Of a DNA stretch of 64,000 nucleotides, positions 43,378 through 51,901 are shown in pieces. Position 1 is the stretch's first letter. Each line of letters begins with the position of its first letter. The DNA is from Planctomycetaceae bacterium (GTDB lineage: Bacteria; Planctomycetota; Planctomycetia; Planctomycetales; Planctomycetaceae), in the NCBI GenBank assembly GCA_018699955.1, contig JABISG010000116.1, forward strand, positions 1-64,000, read 5' to 3'. The notes below the pieces were generated by a model. The model did no database searches. It was not told where the DNA came from and worked only from the letters and a program-made list of their open reading frames with translations. Position numbers and translations under genes: made by a program.

Positions 43378-44010
43378 ATGCCAGAATTGATCATTCGATC
43401 GGGAAAGCATCAGGGCAAAAAACTGACGTTGCCCGATAGCGACGTTACGATTGGTCGCGGCGACGAATGCCAGATCAAATTGGCGACCGAAGACGTCAGT
43501 CGGCAACATTGTATTTTGCGATCGACTCCCCAAGGGCTGGTGCTGAGCGATCTGGGAAGCAGCAATGGAACGCTGGTCAACGATGTCCGCATCGATTCAG
43601 AGCGGCTGCTGATTCCCGGAGATATGGTCAGAATCGGACCGATCATTCTGGAAGTTCCCGGTGGCGATTCAGAGGCCCCAGCAGACACTGATCCAGCAGA
43701 CCCTGATCCAGCAGATGGTGAGCAGGCCGAGTTTGAAGCATCAATTCAAGCAGTCGCCGACGAAGAAGCTGCTTCTGCAGACGACATCGCCAACTGGTTG
43801 ACGGATGATGAAGAATCCTCTGGTTCCGGCACGACGACAATCATTGCGGTCACATCGTTTGATGGAGACGAGGGTGATCAATCGGAAGCCGGCAGCGATC
43901 ATGCGATTCCCAAGAGTGATCCCAACAAGAAGAAATTCAAGTCGATTGCCGAGGAATCTGCCTACATCATCAATCGCTGGAAAGAGTCGGTCGCTCAGGA
44001 AGAGGGATGA
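43378..44010 (+). CDS. FHA-domain protein
   Basis: A 210-residue protein. Residues 1-95 are a forkhead-associated domain: VTIGRGDECQIKLATEDVSR (Gly-Arg), QHCILR, and LGSSNGTLVNDVRI (the Ser-Asn-Gly loop). It binds phospho-threonine on kinase substrates. The second half is very acidic (ADTDPADPDPADGEQAE and following) and disordered, and the protein ends basic (KFKSIAEESAYIINRWKESV). It is placed 113 bases after the receiver-zinc-ribbon gene. The likely role is adaptor in Ser/Thr kinase signalling, several kinases of which are encoded within 15 kb. Confidence 0.88.
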   Translation: MPELIIRSGKHQGKKLTLPDSDVTIGRGDECQIKLATEDVSRQHCILRSTPQGLVLSDLGSSNGTLVNDVRIDSERLLIPGDMVRIGPIILEVPGGDSEAPADTDPADPDPADGEQAEFEASIQAVADEEAASADDIANWLTDDEESSGSGTTTIIAVTSFDGDEGDQSEAGSDHAIPKSDPNKKKFKSIAEESAYIINRWKESVAQEEG

Positions 44011-44132
44011 CGCGAGAGCTTACTTTCTTGCGACCGAACGGGTGGCCTGCAGTCAGAGATCTGCTACAACAACTGTGGAATCTCCAGTTCTTTCTAGCCG
44101 AAAGCTGACGGCAAATCGCTGACGGCCTAACT

Positions 44133-44738
44133 TTGGAAGCGAAACCATTGCGTATCATTGCCGGGAAGTATCGTCGTCGAAAATTACTTGCGAATCCTGG
44201 CGATGTCACGCGACCGATAACCGACAAGGTGAAGGAAACGCTGTTCGAGCGCCTGGGACAAGAGTTGCCCGGCAGTCGCGTGGCTGACGTTTTTTCGGGG
44301 ACGGGAACGATGGGGCTTGAGGCACTCAGTCGCGGCGCAAAAAGTGCCGTGTTCTTCGAAGCGGATCGGCAGGCGTTCGGGTTGCTGCTGCAAAACGTTG
44401 CGAAACTTGGCGTTGAAGACGAAACGATGTGCTGGAAGTCCGACGTGCTGCGTTCGTCATTCAAGCCGAAGGGTGTGCCCGACCTTCTTCCCTTCGACAT
44501 AATTTTTTTCGATCCGCCGTACCGGATGGTGGCCGACATCAAGCCGACGACCCCGTTTTACAAATCGCTCGAACGATTGGCGCGCGACGGCGTCGCGGCA
44601 GATAATGCGCTGCTGGTATTGCGCACTCCCCGAAGGGCTGAGTTTGAGTGTCCGCCGGTTTGGGTCTTGGACAGAATGTACGAATTCCATAATATGACGA
44701 TTCACCTGTTCGACAAACGGAAGGATGATTCCGAGTGA
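44133..44738 (+). CDS. rsmD: 16S rRNA (guanine966-N2)-methyltransferase RsmD
   Basis: A 201-residue SAM-dependent enzyme that methylates G966 of 16S rRNA. Signature blocks are LRIIAGKYRRRKLLANPG at the N-terminus, VADVFSGTGTMGLEALSRG (SAM-binding motif I) and IIFFDPPYRM (the DPPY catalytic motif IV). The start is a TTG at 44133; a second TTG at 44148 is possible. It is followed by an SDR gene whose GTG start overlaps its stop (GTGA), so the two are co-translated. Confidence 0.9.
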   Translation: MEAKPLRIIAGKYRRRKLLANPGDVTRPITDKVKETLFERLGQELPGSRVADVFSGTGTMGLEALSRGAKSAVFFEADRQAFGLLLQNVAKLGVEDETMCWKSDVLRSSFKPKGVPDLLPFDIIFFDPPYRMVADIKPTTPFYKSLERLARDGVAADNALLVLRTPRRAEFECPPVWVLDRMYEFHNMTIHLFDKRKDDSE

Positions 44739-45517
44739 GCATTCTTGATCGCTTCCGACTCGATGGCCGGCGACTGTTTATTACCGGAGGCAGCCGCGGT
44801 CTGGGCCGCGAGATGGCGTTGGCCATTGCCGATGCCGGTGCCGATGTGGTTCTTGCGGGTCGCGATGCAGACAGCTTGGGGAAAACGGCCGACGATATTC
44901 GCGCGCTGGGCCGGACGGCTGTCACCATTCAAGGCGACATCGGCGCGCCGGCCGAATGTGAAACCATCTGTCGGCAGGTTGTCGAAGAGCACGGGCCAAT
45001 CGACATTCTAATCAACAACGTCGGCGGGCGCAGAATCGATATCCCAACCCAGGAAATGCCATTGGAAGAATGGCAGTCAATTATCGACCTGAATCTGACC
45101 AGCACATTCTTGTGTACGAAGATGATCGGCGGGTCGATGGTCGAGCGCGGCAGCGGAGGGCGGGTGATCAACATCGCCTCGATTTCGGGCATCGTCTGCA
45201 ATCGCGATATCGGCGGTCGCAGCTACGAAACCAGCAAGGCAGCCGTCATTCAGTTCACCCGTGCGGTCGCATCCGACTGGACCGCTGCCGGCGTGACCGT
45301 CAACGCCATCTGTCCCGGCGGTTTCATGACGGAACCAAACGTGATTTGGGCCGAAAAGAATCCTGGCATCATCGGAACATTCAAAGATCAAATTCCGGCG
45401 GGCGACTTCGGCCAGCCGGAAGATCTCGGTCCACTGGCCGTCTACCTGGCCAGCGACGCCTCGCGATACATGACCGGCGCCGCTTTAGTCATCGACGGCG
45501 GGTACACGCTGTGGTAA
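44735..45517 (+). CDS. Short-chain dehydrogenase, gluconate-5-dehydrogenase-like
   Basis: A 260-residue NAD(P)-dependent oxidoreductase. TGGSRGLG near residue 18, NNVGG near 93, Ser in INIASISG near 145 and YETSK near 165 form the classical SDR set. A GTG start overlaps the end of rsmD. The sequence is like the family of 2-deoxy-D-gluconate 3-dehydrogenases and gluconate 5-dehydrogenases; the substrate is not determined. No functional link to rRNA methylation is obvious, so the pairing is probably positional. Confidence 0.88.
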   Translation: MSILDRFRLDGRRLFITGGSRGLGREMALAIADAGADVVLAGRDADSLGKTADDIRALGRTAVTIQGDIGAPAECETICRQVVEEHGPIDILINNVGGRRIDIPTQEMPLEEWQSIIDLNLTSTFLCTKMIGGSMVERGSGGRVINIASISGIVCNRDIGGRSYETSKAAVIQFTRAVASDWTAAGVTVNAICPGGFMTEPNVIWAEKNPGIIGTFKDQIPAGDFGQPEDLGPLAVYLASDASRYMTGAALVIDGGYTLW

Positions 45518-45585
45518 ACATAGATAGGCGGGCAGGCAGCCAATCGCTTTAGTCATCTGCGCGGTCGATCGCGTACAATTTGAGT

Positions 45586-46227
45586 ATGAGTAACACTGCT
45601 GACAATTCCTCTGAGGCCGAGTTGGTCAACCGCGTTGTGCAGGGGGACCAACAGGCGCTGGCGCAATTGTTCGATCAGTATCGCGAGCGATTGTGGCGGA
45701 CGGTCAATTTTCGGCTCGACCAAAGACTGCACGGTCGCGTTGATGCCGATGACATCTTGCAGGAGGCGTACTTGAGCGCCTCGCAGCGGATCAGTCATTT
45801 CCAGCCCGATGCCTCGCATTCCTGTTTCGTCTGGTTGCGATTGATTGTCAGCCAGACGCTAATCGACATCCACCGCCGCCATCTCGGCGCGAAGAAACGC
45901 GACGCCAGCCGGGACGTGGGCATTCATGGCGGCTGGAATGCGGAGTCGACTTCCTATTCACTTTCGTCGTTGTTGTTGGGACATTTGACGTCGCCCAGCC
46001 ATGCGGCGCTCAGGCAGGAGCTTTCAGAACAACTGGAGTCGGCGCTTTCGGCCATGAGCGACATCGACCAGGAAGTGCTGGCGCTCCGTCATTTCGAAGA
46101 ACTGACGAACCGCGAAACGGCACAGGTTCTCGACATCAGCGAGCAAGCGGCCAGCGTGCGATACGTTCGCGCTCTGGCCCGATTGAAGGATGTCTTGACG
46201 GCCATCGCCGGAACGACCGAGGAATAG
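45586..46227 (+). CDS. ECF-type sigma factor
   Basis: A 213-residue sigma-70-family protein. Region 2 is VDADDILQEAYLSASQRISH with a following Trp-containing helix (SCFVWLRLIVSQTLIDIHRR). Region 4 is SDIDQEVLALRHFEELTNRE then TAQVLDISEQAASVRYVRAL. ATG 45586 lies about 8 bases after TACAAT, which suggests a very short leader or a leaderless mRNA. The Ser/Thr kinase gene follows after 75 bases. A sigma factor with its kinase neighbour is a repeated planctomycete arrangement in which the kinase is thought to act on the sigma factor. Confidence 0.9.
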   Translation: MSNTADNSSEAELVNRVVQGDQQALAQLFDQYRERLWRTVNFRLDQRLHGRVDADDILQEAYLSASQRISHFQPDASHSCFVWLRLIVSQTLIDIHRRHLGAKKRDASRDVGIHGGWNAESTSYSLSSLLLGHLTSPSHAALRQELSEQLESALSAMSDIDQEVLALRHFEELTNRETAQVLDISEQAASVRYVRALARLKDVLTAIAGTTEE

Positions 46228-46302
46228 CGGGCCGCCAGAATTGAGTTTAGCGGCGGGGCAACGCCTCGCGAGTTTGCCGTTTCTTGCTCACATTGTTCTG
46301 CG

Positions 46303-47643
46303 ATGATCGAACCGCACGACGAATTTGAACCGGAACTCGACGGCTTTTCGTACGAAGCCGCGTTGCCGGTGAACCACGGCCGTACGCCGCTCGATGTCGT
46401 CCTGAGCGACTTCACCGAGCGACAACGCCGGGGCGAGAATATCTCCGTCGAAGATTTCGCTGTGAAGTACCCCGAATTGGCCGATGAAATTCGGGAACTT
46501 TTTCCGATGGTCGCCGCGATGGAGCGGTTGAAGGAGCGGAAAGAGGCAGCGATTCTCAAGCAACGTCTCGCGCACGATGTGCAGTTGGAGAGAATTGGCG
46601 GTTGCCGCATGGTGCGCGAGTTGGGTCGCGGCGGAATGGGAATTGTCTTCGAAGCGGTGCATGAAAAGAGGGGCAACCGGGTTGCCGTCAAACTGTTACC
46701 CTGGAAACATCTCGACGCGTCCCGTTTCCGAGAACAGTTCGAGCGCGAGGCAAAACTCACAGCCAGTCTCAGGCATCGCAATATCGTGCCGGTTGTCGAT
46801 TACGGCGAGAGCGACGGGTTTTCGTTTTATGTGATGCAGTTCATCGAAGGCGTCGGGCTGGATTGGATCATCGAGCAGTTGCGAGGACATGAGGGCATTG
46901 TCTACGCCGACGAAATCGAGCGGCTGCATTCGAGCCGCAACGCCGATGCAACTCAGCCTACGCGCGTTGTTTCCGACTCGGGAACGTCGGTCGTCATCGA
47001 AGCCGATGTTTCGACCGCATCGAATGGGTCATCGCCCACGCAATCTCGCAGTCTCCGTCGTGAGGCTTGGCAGCAAATCGCCCGTATCGGTCTGCAGGTT
47101 GCCGATGCGCTGCATTATGCACACGGCGCGGGGACGGCTCACCACGACATCAAACCGGCGAATCTGTTGCTCGACAAGGATGGCAAAGTGTGGGTCACCG
47201 ATTTTGGCTTGGCACAGGCGCTCGACCGCACTCCCGAAGACAGCGCCACCAACGTGGCCGGCACACTGCGGTACATGGCGCCGGAGCAGTTTTCCGAACA
47301 GTTCGACCGACGCAGCGACATCTACAGCCTGGGGATCACCCTGTACGAGTTGATTACACTGCAGCCGGCATTTGCCGAACGAGACGACCGTGAACTGGTG
47401 AAGTTAATCATGGAGGCGGGGCCGATGAGTCCGCGCGGACACAATCCCGCAATTCCCATCGACCTGGAAACGATTGTTCAGAAAGCGATTGCCCGCGATC
47501 CGGATGCACGTTTTCAAACTGCGGGTGAACTTGCCGGCGAACTTCGCCGGTTTATCAACGGACAGCCTCTTCACATCAAGCGGCCGGGATTGCTGCGGCG
47601 AACGCTGAGCTGGTATCGCCGTGCCGTCGGTCGGGATGAATAA
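46303..47643 (+). CDS. Hanks-type Ser/Thr protein kinase
   Basis: A 446-residue cytoplasmic kinase. N-lobe: ELGRGGMGIVFEA (glycine loop), VAVKLL (Lys) and EREAKLTASLRHRN (helix C Glu). Catalytic loop HHDIKPANLLLD (Asp, Lys and Asn present; His replaces Arg of HRD), activation loop VTDFGLAQAL, and APEQ. An N-terminal extension of about 95 residues (FTERQRRGENISVEDFAVKY) is shared with planctomycete sigma-factor-linked kinases. An insertion of about 60 residues sits in the C-lobe before helix E. No membrane segment is present. It follows the ECF sigma gene. Confidence 0.9.
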   Translation: MIEPHDEFEPELDGFSYEAALPVNHGRTPLDVVLSDFTERQRRGENISVEDFAVKYPELADEIRELFPMVAAMERLKERKEAAILKQRLAHDVQLERIGGCRMVRELGRGGMGIVFEAVHEKRGNRVAVKLLPWKHLDASRFREQFEREAKLTASLRHRNIVPVVDYGESDGFSFYVMQFIEGVGLDWIIEQLRGHEGIVYADEIERLHSSRNADATQPTRVVSDSGTSVVIEADVSTASNGSSPTQSRSLRREAWQQIARIGLQVADALHYAHGAGTAHHDIKPANLLLDKDGKVWVTDFGLAQALDRTPEDSATNVAGTLRYMAPEQFSEQFDRRSDIYSLGITLYELITLQPAFAERDDRELVKLIMEAGPMSPRGHNPAIPIDLETIVQKAIARDPDARFQTAGELAGELRRFINGQPLHIKRPGLLRRTLSWYRRAVGRDE

Positions 47644-47784
47644 CGCGCAAACAGCTGCAATCCAACGGATCGCATTTTCTGCGGTGCGTTACACCGCAGC
47701 GATTCAACACTGACTGAAGCAACAACGGTGAGTGACGGCGTGTGCTCGATGTGTTTATAATCGAAGAACTGTCTGCCCCACGAA

Positions 47785-49215
47785 ATGTCTTCGAGCCTTC
47801 TTCGACCGGAAATCGACAAAGTGTCGCAAGCTGAACTACCCCGACAGGACGACAACTGGCAACTGGCCGCCGAGACGATCACGCTCCGCGTGCGCTGGTT
47901 CGGTTTGGCCGTCGGTTATGTACTCGTCAATTTTATCGGCCGCGATACCAATCAAGCGGTGCTCAATGGCATTCTGACCGTCGGTGCGGTTTACGCCCTC
48001 ATCGACACGCTGTGGAGCGTACGGGGACGGGTGTTTCTCAGCAACAGTCCGCTGGTGATCTCTTTGATGGAGGCCGTATTCATCGGGCTGCTGTGTCATT
48101 TCGATAATGGAACCGACACAGACACGGCATTCAATAGTCCGTTTCGCTTTTACTATTTTCTGTCGTTATTGGTTTGCGCGCTGCGTTATTCGCCGCGAAT
48201 CACTTACACAACCTTCGCGCTTCACGCTGTAAGTTTCGGCACGTTGACGGCGCGTCCGAGTTTGTGGAATTGGAGCAATCCGCCGGATGAACTGAAGACG
48301 TTTTTGTTGACGTTGGTTTTGATGGGCTGGGTGACTTGGGCCAGCACGGCGTTGGCAACGCTGATCAAATCGGCCGGTCGGCGGCTTTCACAACTCAACG
48401 ACGAGTTGAAGAAGAACCAGGCGTTTCTGGAACAGCGAATTGAAGAACGCACCTCGGAACTGCAGCAGTCGCAGGCTTTGCTGGTGCAGCAGGAAAAACA
48501 AGCAGCCTTTGGATTATTGGCGGCCGGTATTGCGCACGAGGTGGGCAACCCGTTGGCCGCCATCAGTTCGCTGGTGCAGATGCTCAATCGCCGTAACAAC
48601 GACGAGTACACGCACGAGCGCCTGCAAATGGTGGATGATCAGTTGCGCCGCATTCAGCGAACGTTGCGAGAGTTGGTCGGTTTCAGCCGGCCTGCGACGA
48701 CGGAAAAAAGCCTTTGCGATATTCATGAAGTCATCGAAGTCGCTCTGAGCATCGCCAAGTATTACAAGCGAAAAAAGGGCAAACGGATTGTCACCCGTTT
48801 CGCCGACGGACTTCCCAAGCTGCGGATCGTGCGCGATCAAGTGGTGCAGGTTTTTCTCAATCTGGTATTAAATGCGATGGACGCCACCGCCGATGGCGGC
48901 ACAGTTGCCATTTCGACATCGCTCAAGTCGGGCTGGTTGGAAGTTGACGTCGCCGACGACGGAGACGGCATCGCAACGGCCGATCGCGACAAAATATTCA
49001 AACCCTACTTCACGACGAAAGCCACGGGGACCGGTCTCGGTCTGTTCGTTTGTCGCAATATTCTCGAGCAGAGTGGCGAGGGCCGCATCGAACTGCGAGA
49101 GACGTCGGTCGAGGAAACGACATTTACGGTGTTTCTTTCGTGCGAAAATGTGCGACGTCACCCCGATGTGTCTCAGGGGACGGTCGTATCCACTGAAGAG
49201 GTGCATGCAAGTTGA
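47785..49215 (+). CDS. Membrane sensor histidine kinase
   Basis: A 476-residue kinase with about five or six membrane helices in residues 40-195 (for example RWFGLAVGYVLVNFIGRD and LTLVLMGWVTWASTALATLI), a coiled-coil signalling helix, then HisKA (AAGIAHEVGNPLAAISSLVQ, phospho-His in AHEVGNP) and HATPase (VFLNLVLNAMDAT, DDGDGI, TTKATGTGLGLF). The input region is unlike PAS. The response regulator begins on the TTG that overlaps its last codon (TTGA), so the two form one translationally coupled two-component pair. Confidence 0.92.
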   Translation: MSSSLLRPEIDKVSQAELPRQDDNWQLAAETITLRVRWFGLAVGYVLVNFIGRDTNQAVLNGILTVGAVYALIDTLWSVRGRVFLSNSPLVISLMEAVFIGLLCHFDNGTDTDTAFNSPFRFYYFLSLLVCALRYSPRITYTTFALHAVSFGTLTARPSLWNWSNPPDELKTFLLTLVLMGWVTWASTALATLIKSAGRRLSQLNDELKKNQAFLEQRIEERTSELQQSQALLVQQEKQAAFGLLAAGIAHEVGNPLAAISSLVQMLNRRNNDEYTHERLQMVDDQLRRIQRTLRELVGFSRPATTEKSLCDIHEVIEVALSIAKYYKRKKGKRIVTRFADGLPKLRIVRDQVVQVFLNLVLNAMDATADGGTVAISTSLKSGWLEVDVADDGDGIATADRDKIFKPYFTTKATGTGLGLFVCRNILEQSGEGRIELRETSVEETTFTVFLSCENVRRHPDVSQGTVVSTEEVHAS

Positions 49216-50591
49216 ACGTTCAGACTCCACAGCAATTGACAAAGAACGCGGACGTCGCGACCCGGCATGTGCTCGTGGTCGAAGACGAAGAAATCATCCG
49301 CACGACGCTCAGCGAGTTCCTCAGCAGCGAGGGGTACGCGGTCAGCGTCGCCGGCAATGTCGCCGATGCGGTGCGCCTGGCAGAGGCGAACAAGTTCGAC
49401 GTGTTTATTTGCGACGTGCAATTGCCCGATGGCGATGGTGTTGAGTTAATGCGGCGATTGTTGCAGATGAAACCCAATGCGTTTGGCTTGGTTATTACCG
49501 CATACGCCACGGTGGAAAATGCCGTCGAAGCATTCACCTCCGGCGCGTTCGATTACCTCGTCAAACCGGTGATCTTCGAAGACTTGCAGCACAAATTGGA
49601 GAACCTGTTTCGCTATCGCGATCTGCATCGCGAAAACCTGGGCCTGCGACAGGAATTGGCCCGACGTGACGACTTCGATCAGATTATCGGATCGAGCAGA
49701 TCGATTCTCGATCTGCAGCAGACGATTCGCAAAATCGCCGCCACCAATTCCAACGTGTTACTGGTCGGAGAAAGTGGAACGGGCAAAGAACTCTTCGCGC
49801 GCGCGGTGCATTCCTCCGGCCCAACGGGTTCGGAAAAGTTTCTGGCCGTTAACTGCGGCATGCGGCCCGTCGAATTGTTGGAAACGCAATTGTTCGGTTC
49901 GCAGAACAATGGCGGAGCGAATCAGCCGGGAGTTTTTCGCAATGCCGGGAGGGGAACGGTTTTTCTGAACGAAGTCGCGCAGCTTCCGCTGGGAACGCAG
50001 GCCGAGTTACTGCGGGCGATGGAGTATCAGGAGATCATGCCGGTCGGCGGTTCCGAAGCGGTACGTGTTTCGGCCCGAATTATCGCATCGACGACGCGCG
50101 ACCTGATTCGCGAAGTGGCCGACGGCCGATTTGAAGAAGATCTGTTCTATCGTCTCGACGGCGTCAAGATTCGCATCCCGCCGTTGCGGGAACGGTTGGA
50201 CGACGTACCCGAACTGGTCGATTTCTTCATTGGCAAGTATTCCAAGGCGATGGGGAAACAGGTGACCGGTGCGACGGGCGAGACGGTTCGGTTATTGATG
50301 TCGGCCCAATGGAAGGGCAACGTTCGGCAATTGGACAACGCGATCGAGCGCGCCGTGATGATGTGCGAAGGCCGACAGATTTCGCCCAACGATTTGCCGC
50401 CCGATCTGTTAGGCATCGGTCAGCCGCTTCCCGATACCGACGACCTGCGGTCAGCACTGCGCCACTACGAGCGGTTGCACATCACCCGCGTGCTGCGCCA
50501 GTGGCCGGAAAAACGCGAAGCGGCCAAACGCTTGAAACTTGGTCTATCGAGTTTGTACCGAAAGATTGAAGACCTGGGGATTGATTTGTAG
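49212..50591 (+). CDS. NtrC-family response regulator lacking the GAFTGA loop
   Basis: A 459-residue regulator with a TTG start. Order: receiver (VVEDEEIIRTTL, phospho-Asp in VFICDVQLPDGDG, Lys in FDYLVKPV); AAA+ domain (Walker A LLVGESGTGKELF); Fis-type helix-turn-helix at the C-terminus (KREAAKRLKLGLSSLYRKIE). Where sigma-54 activators have GAFTGA the sequence reads LFGSQNNGGANQPGVFRN. The Walker B reads GTVFLNEVAQ with Asn instead of Asp. Without the loop it should not contact sigma-54 and may have weak ATPase, so it probably works with sigma-70-type polymerase, like the known loop-less NtrC and HupR variants. Confidence 0.88.
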   Translation: MNVQTPQQLTKNADVATRHVLVVEDEEIIRTTLSEFLSSEGYAVSVAGNVADAVRLAEANKFDVFICDVQLPDGDGVELMRRLLQMKPNAFGLVITAYATVENAVEAFTSGAFDYLVKPVIFEDLQHKLENLFRYRDLHRENLGLRQELARRDDFDQIIGSSRSILDLQQTIRKIAATNSNVLLVGESGTGKELFARAVHSSGPTGSEKFLAVNCGMRPVELLETQLFGSQNNGGANQPGVFRNAGRGTVFLNEVAQLPLGTQAELLRAMEYQEIMPVGGSEAVRVSARIIASTTRDLIREVADGRFEEDLFYRLDGVKIRIPPLRERLDDVPELVDFFIGKYSKAMGKQVTGATGETVRLLMSAQWKGNVRQLDNAIERAVMMCEGRQISPNDLPPDLLGIGQPLPDTDDLRSALRHYERLHITRVLRQWPEKREAAKRLKLGLSSLYRKIEDLGIDL

Positions 50592-50711
50592 TCGCCGAAG
50601 ACTCACGTCACGGGCGGTTTGGGCACGATGCGTCCCGTTGTGCGAAGCAGAGCTTCGCGGACACCGGTCCCCAATCCGGAGCTTGGGAACCAGGTCAACG
50701 TAGCAGTATGG

Positions 50712-50843
50712 TCATTCCCGCGCAGGCGGGAATCCAGCGAGCCGGCAAATAACGCAATTCTACCAGCGACACACCCACGTCACCTCAACACGCGCCGCAT
50801 GCTTTTCCGCGAAGCGAATGGATTCCCGCCTGCGCGGGAATGA
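50712..50843. repeat. Inverted 25-bp repeat pair, dRS3-like
   Basis: The 25 bases at 50712-50736 recur as an exact reverse complement at 50819-50843. Each arm is itself palindromic (ATTCCCGC-GCAG-GCGGGAAT). The core between the arms is 82 bases without a gene. The ATTCCC(N)8GGGAAT layout equals the NIME/dRS3-type repeats of Neisseria and other Proteobacteria. Confidence 0.8.
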
Positions 50844-50920
50844 CGCCTTAACTTGTTCCCCAGCCCAACAGCAACTGATGCAAAGAGCTGTCCGGCTTGG
50901 TAACCAGAATAAGTATCAAA

Positions 50921-51436
50921 TCAGCGATTGTCCCTGTTTGCCCACAAGCCGCGGTTGTTATCGCGGGCTTCTTTTTCTGCGGCGCGGAAGCGGCGTTTCA
51001 TGGCTGAGCTGTAAGGAAAAGGTGTTTCCGCGCGGCTGAATCCAGCGCGGATCAATTCTTCGTTCAGCATCCAGTCGTCGAGGGAGACGTATGCCAGCAC
51101 GCGGTGATAGCGGTCACGGCGTTCGCGATCAAACTGCAGCGTCACAGTGCGGCCTTCAACGTGTCGCCGCGTGAATTCCGATGCCTCAAATCCTAGCGGT
51201 TCCGGTGGGATGTCGGGGTGCTTGGTTTCCGGGGTATCGACTCCCAACAGCCGCACTCGCGTTCCGTCGGCGAGTAGCAGCGTGTCTCCATCGACGACTC
51301 GCTGAACGCGGTAGCTTTTGCCAGCGTCGAAAGAGAAGGGGGCTGGCTCGAAAGATCGCGTGAATAGCCGCAGCAAAATGAGGGCGGCAACGATTACTGC
51401 CACGAAGGGAAAACGAGAGCGGACTCGTCGTCGCAT
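50921..51436 (-). CDS. Membrane-anchored thermonuclease (SNase family)
   Basis: A 171-residue nuclease with an N-terminal membrane anchor (FPFVAVIVAALILLRLF). Staphylococcal-nuclease fold: VQRVVDGDTLLLADGTRVRL (Asp metal ligands), LLGVDTPETKHP (Arg/Asp/Glu), VTLQFDRERRDRYHRVLAYV, and LNEELIRAGFSRAE. Catalytic Arg and Glu positions are intact. It cuts DNA or RNA with calcium, outside the cytoplasm. It is followed by repeats on the same strand. Confidence 0.9.
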   Translation of the reverse strand: MRRRVRSRFPFVAVIVAALILLRLFTRSFEPAPFSFDAGKSYRVQRVVDGDTLLLADGTRVRLLGVDTPETKHPDIPPEPLGFEASEFTRRHVEGRTVTLQFDRERRDRYHRVLAYVSLDDWMLNEELIRAGFSRAETPFPYSSAMKRRFRAAEKEARDNNRGLWANRDNR

Positions 51437-51505
51437 GGTAATGCTCCCGCGTGCCGATTAACCCACACGCGAGGCGTTGCCCCGCCGCAAAAACTTTTGT
51501 TGCGC

Positions 51506-51567
51506 GGGTGCCACTGGCGTTTCGCCAGTGCAGCGCGGAAAACACTGGCGACACGCCAGTGGCACCC
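51506..51567. repeat. Paired dispersed palindromes, copy 4
   Basis: GGGTGCCACTGGCG at 51506 faces CGCCAGTGGCACCC at 51554-51567. Each half is itself a hairpin (51511-51530 and 51543-51562). The same architecture recurs at 61447-61508. Confidence 0.75.
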
Positions 51568-51595
51568 AATCCGCGCGTCGCGCTCAAACGGTTCG

Positions 51596-51901
51596 CTAGT
51601 TGTTGCTGAAGTTCAGGCGGCGCATCGCGTCTCTGCTCAGTGGATCGCGTGCATAGCGGTGTTGGCAATCCGGACACAAATCGAAACGGAATTCTTTCGG
51701 GCCACTGTCGTCGTCATCGTCCTTGCGGCAGCCGGTGGTTTCCATCTCTTGAATTATCTCAGAGACCTCCTGCAGATGATCCGCATCGAGATCTTCTTCC
51801 TCGATCTCTTCCGGATCGAAGGCCGGATAAACTTCGAGTTTAACAACGTACCGTCGGTCACCTAACTGTTGCCCGCAGAGATCGCACGTGAAGTGCAACA
51901 T
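51596..51901 (-). CDS. Small zinc-ribbon protein, planctomycete-conserved type
   Basis: A 101-residue protein. CDLCGQQLG at residues 6-14 and LCPDCQHRYARDP near 75 are the two Cys pairs that would bind one zinc. Between them lie acidic helices (AFDPEEIEEEDLDADHLQEV) and a poly-Asp stretch. Its general form resembles other small zinc-ribbon proteins with an acidic middle known from planctomycetes. Function unknown. Confidence 0.7.
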   Translation of the reverse strand: MLHFTCDLCGQQLGDRRYVVKLEVYPAFDPEEIEEEDLDADHLQEVSEIIQEMETTGCRKDDDDDSGPKEFRFDLCPDCQHRYARDPLSRDAMRRLNFSNN

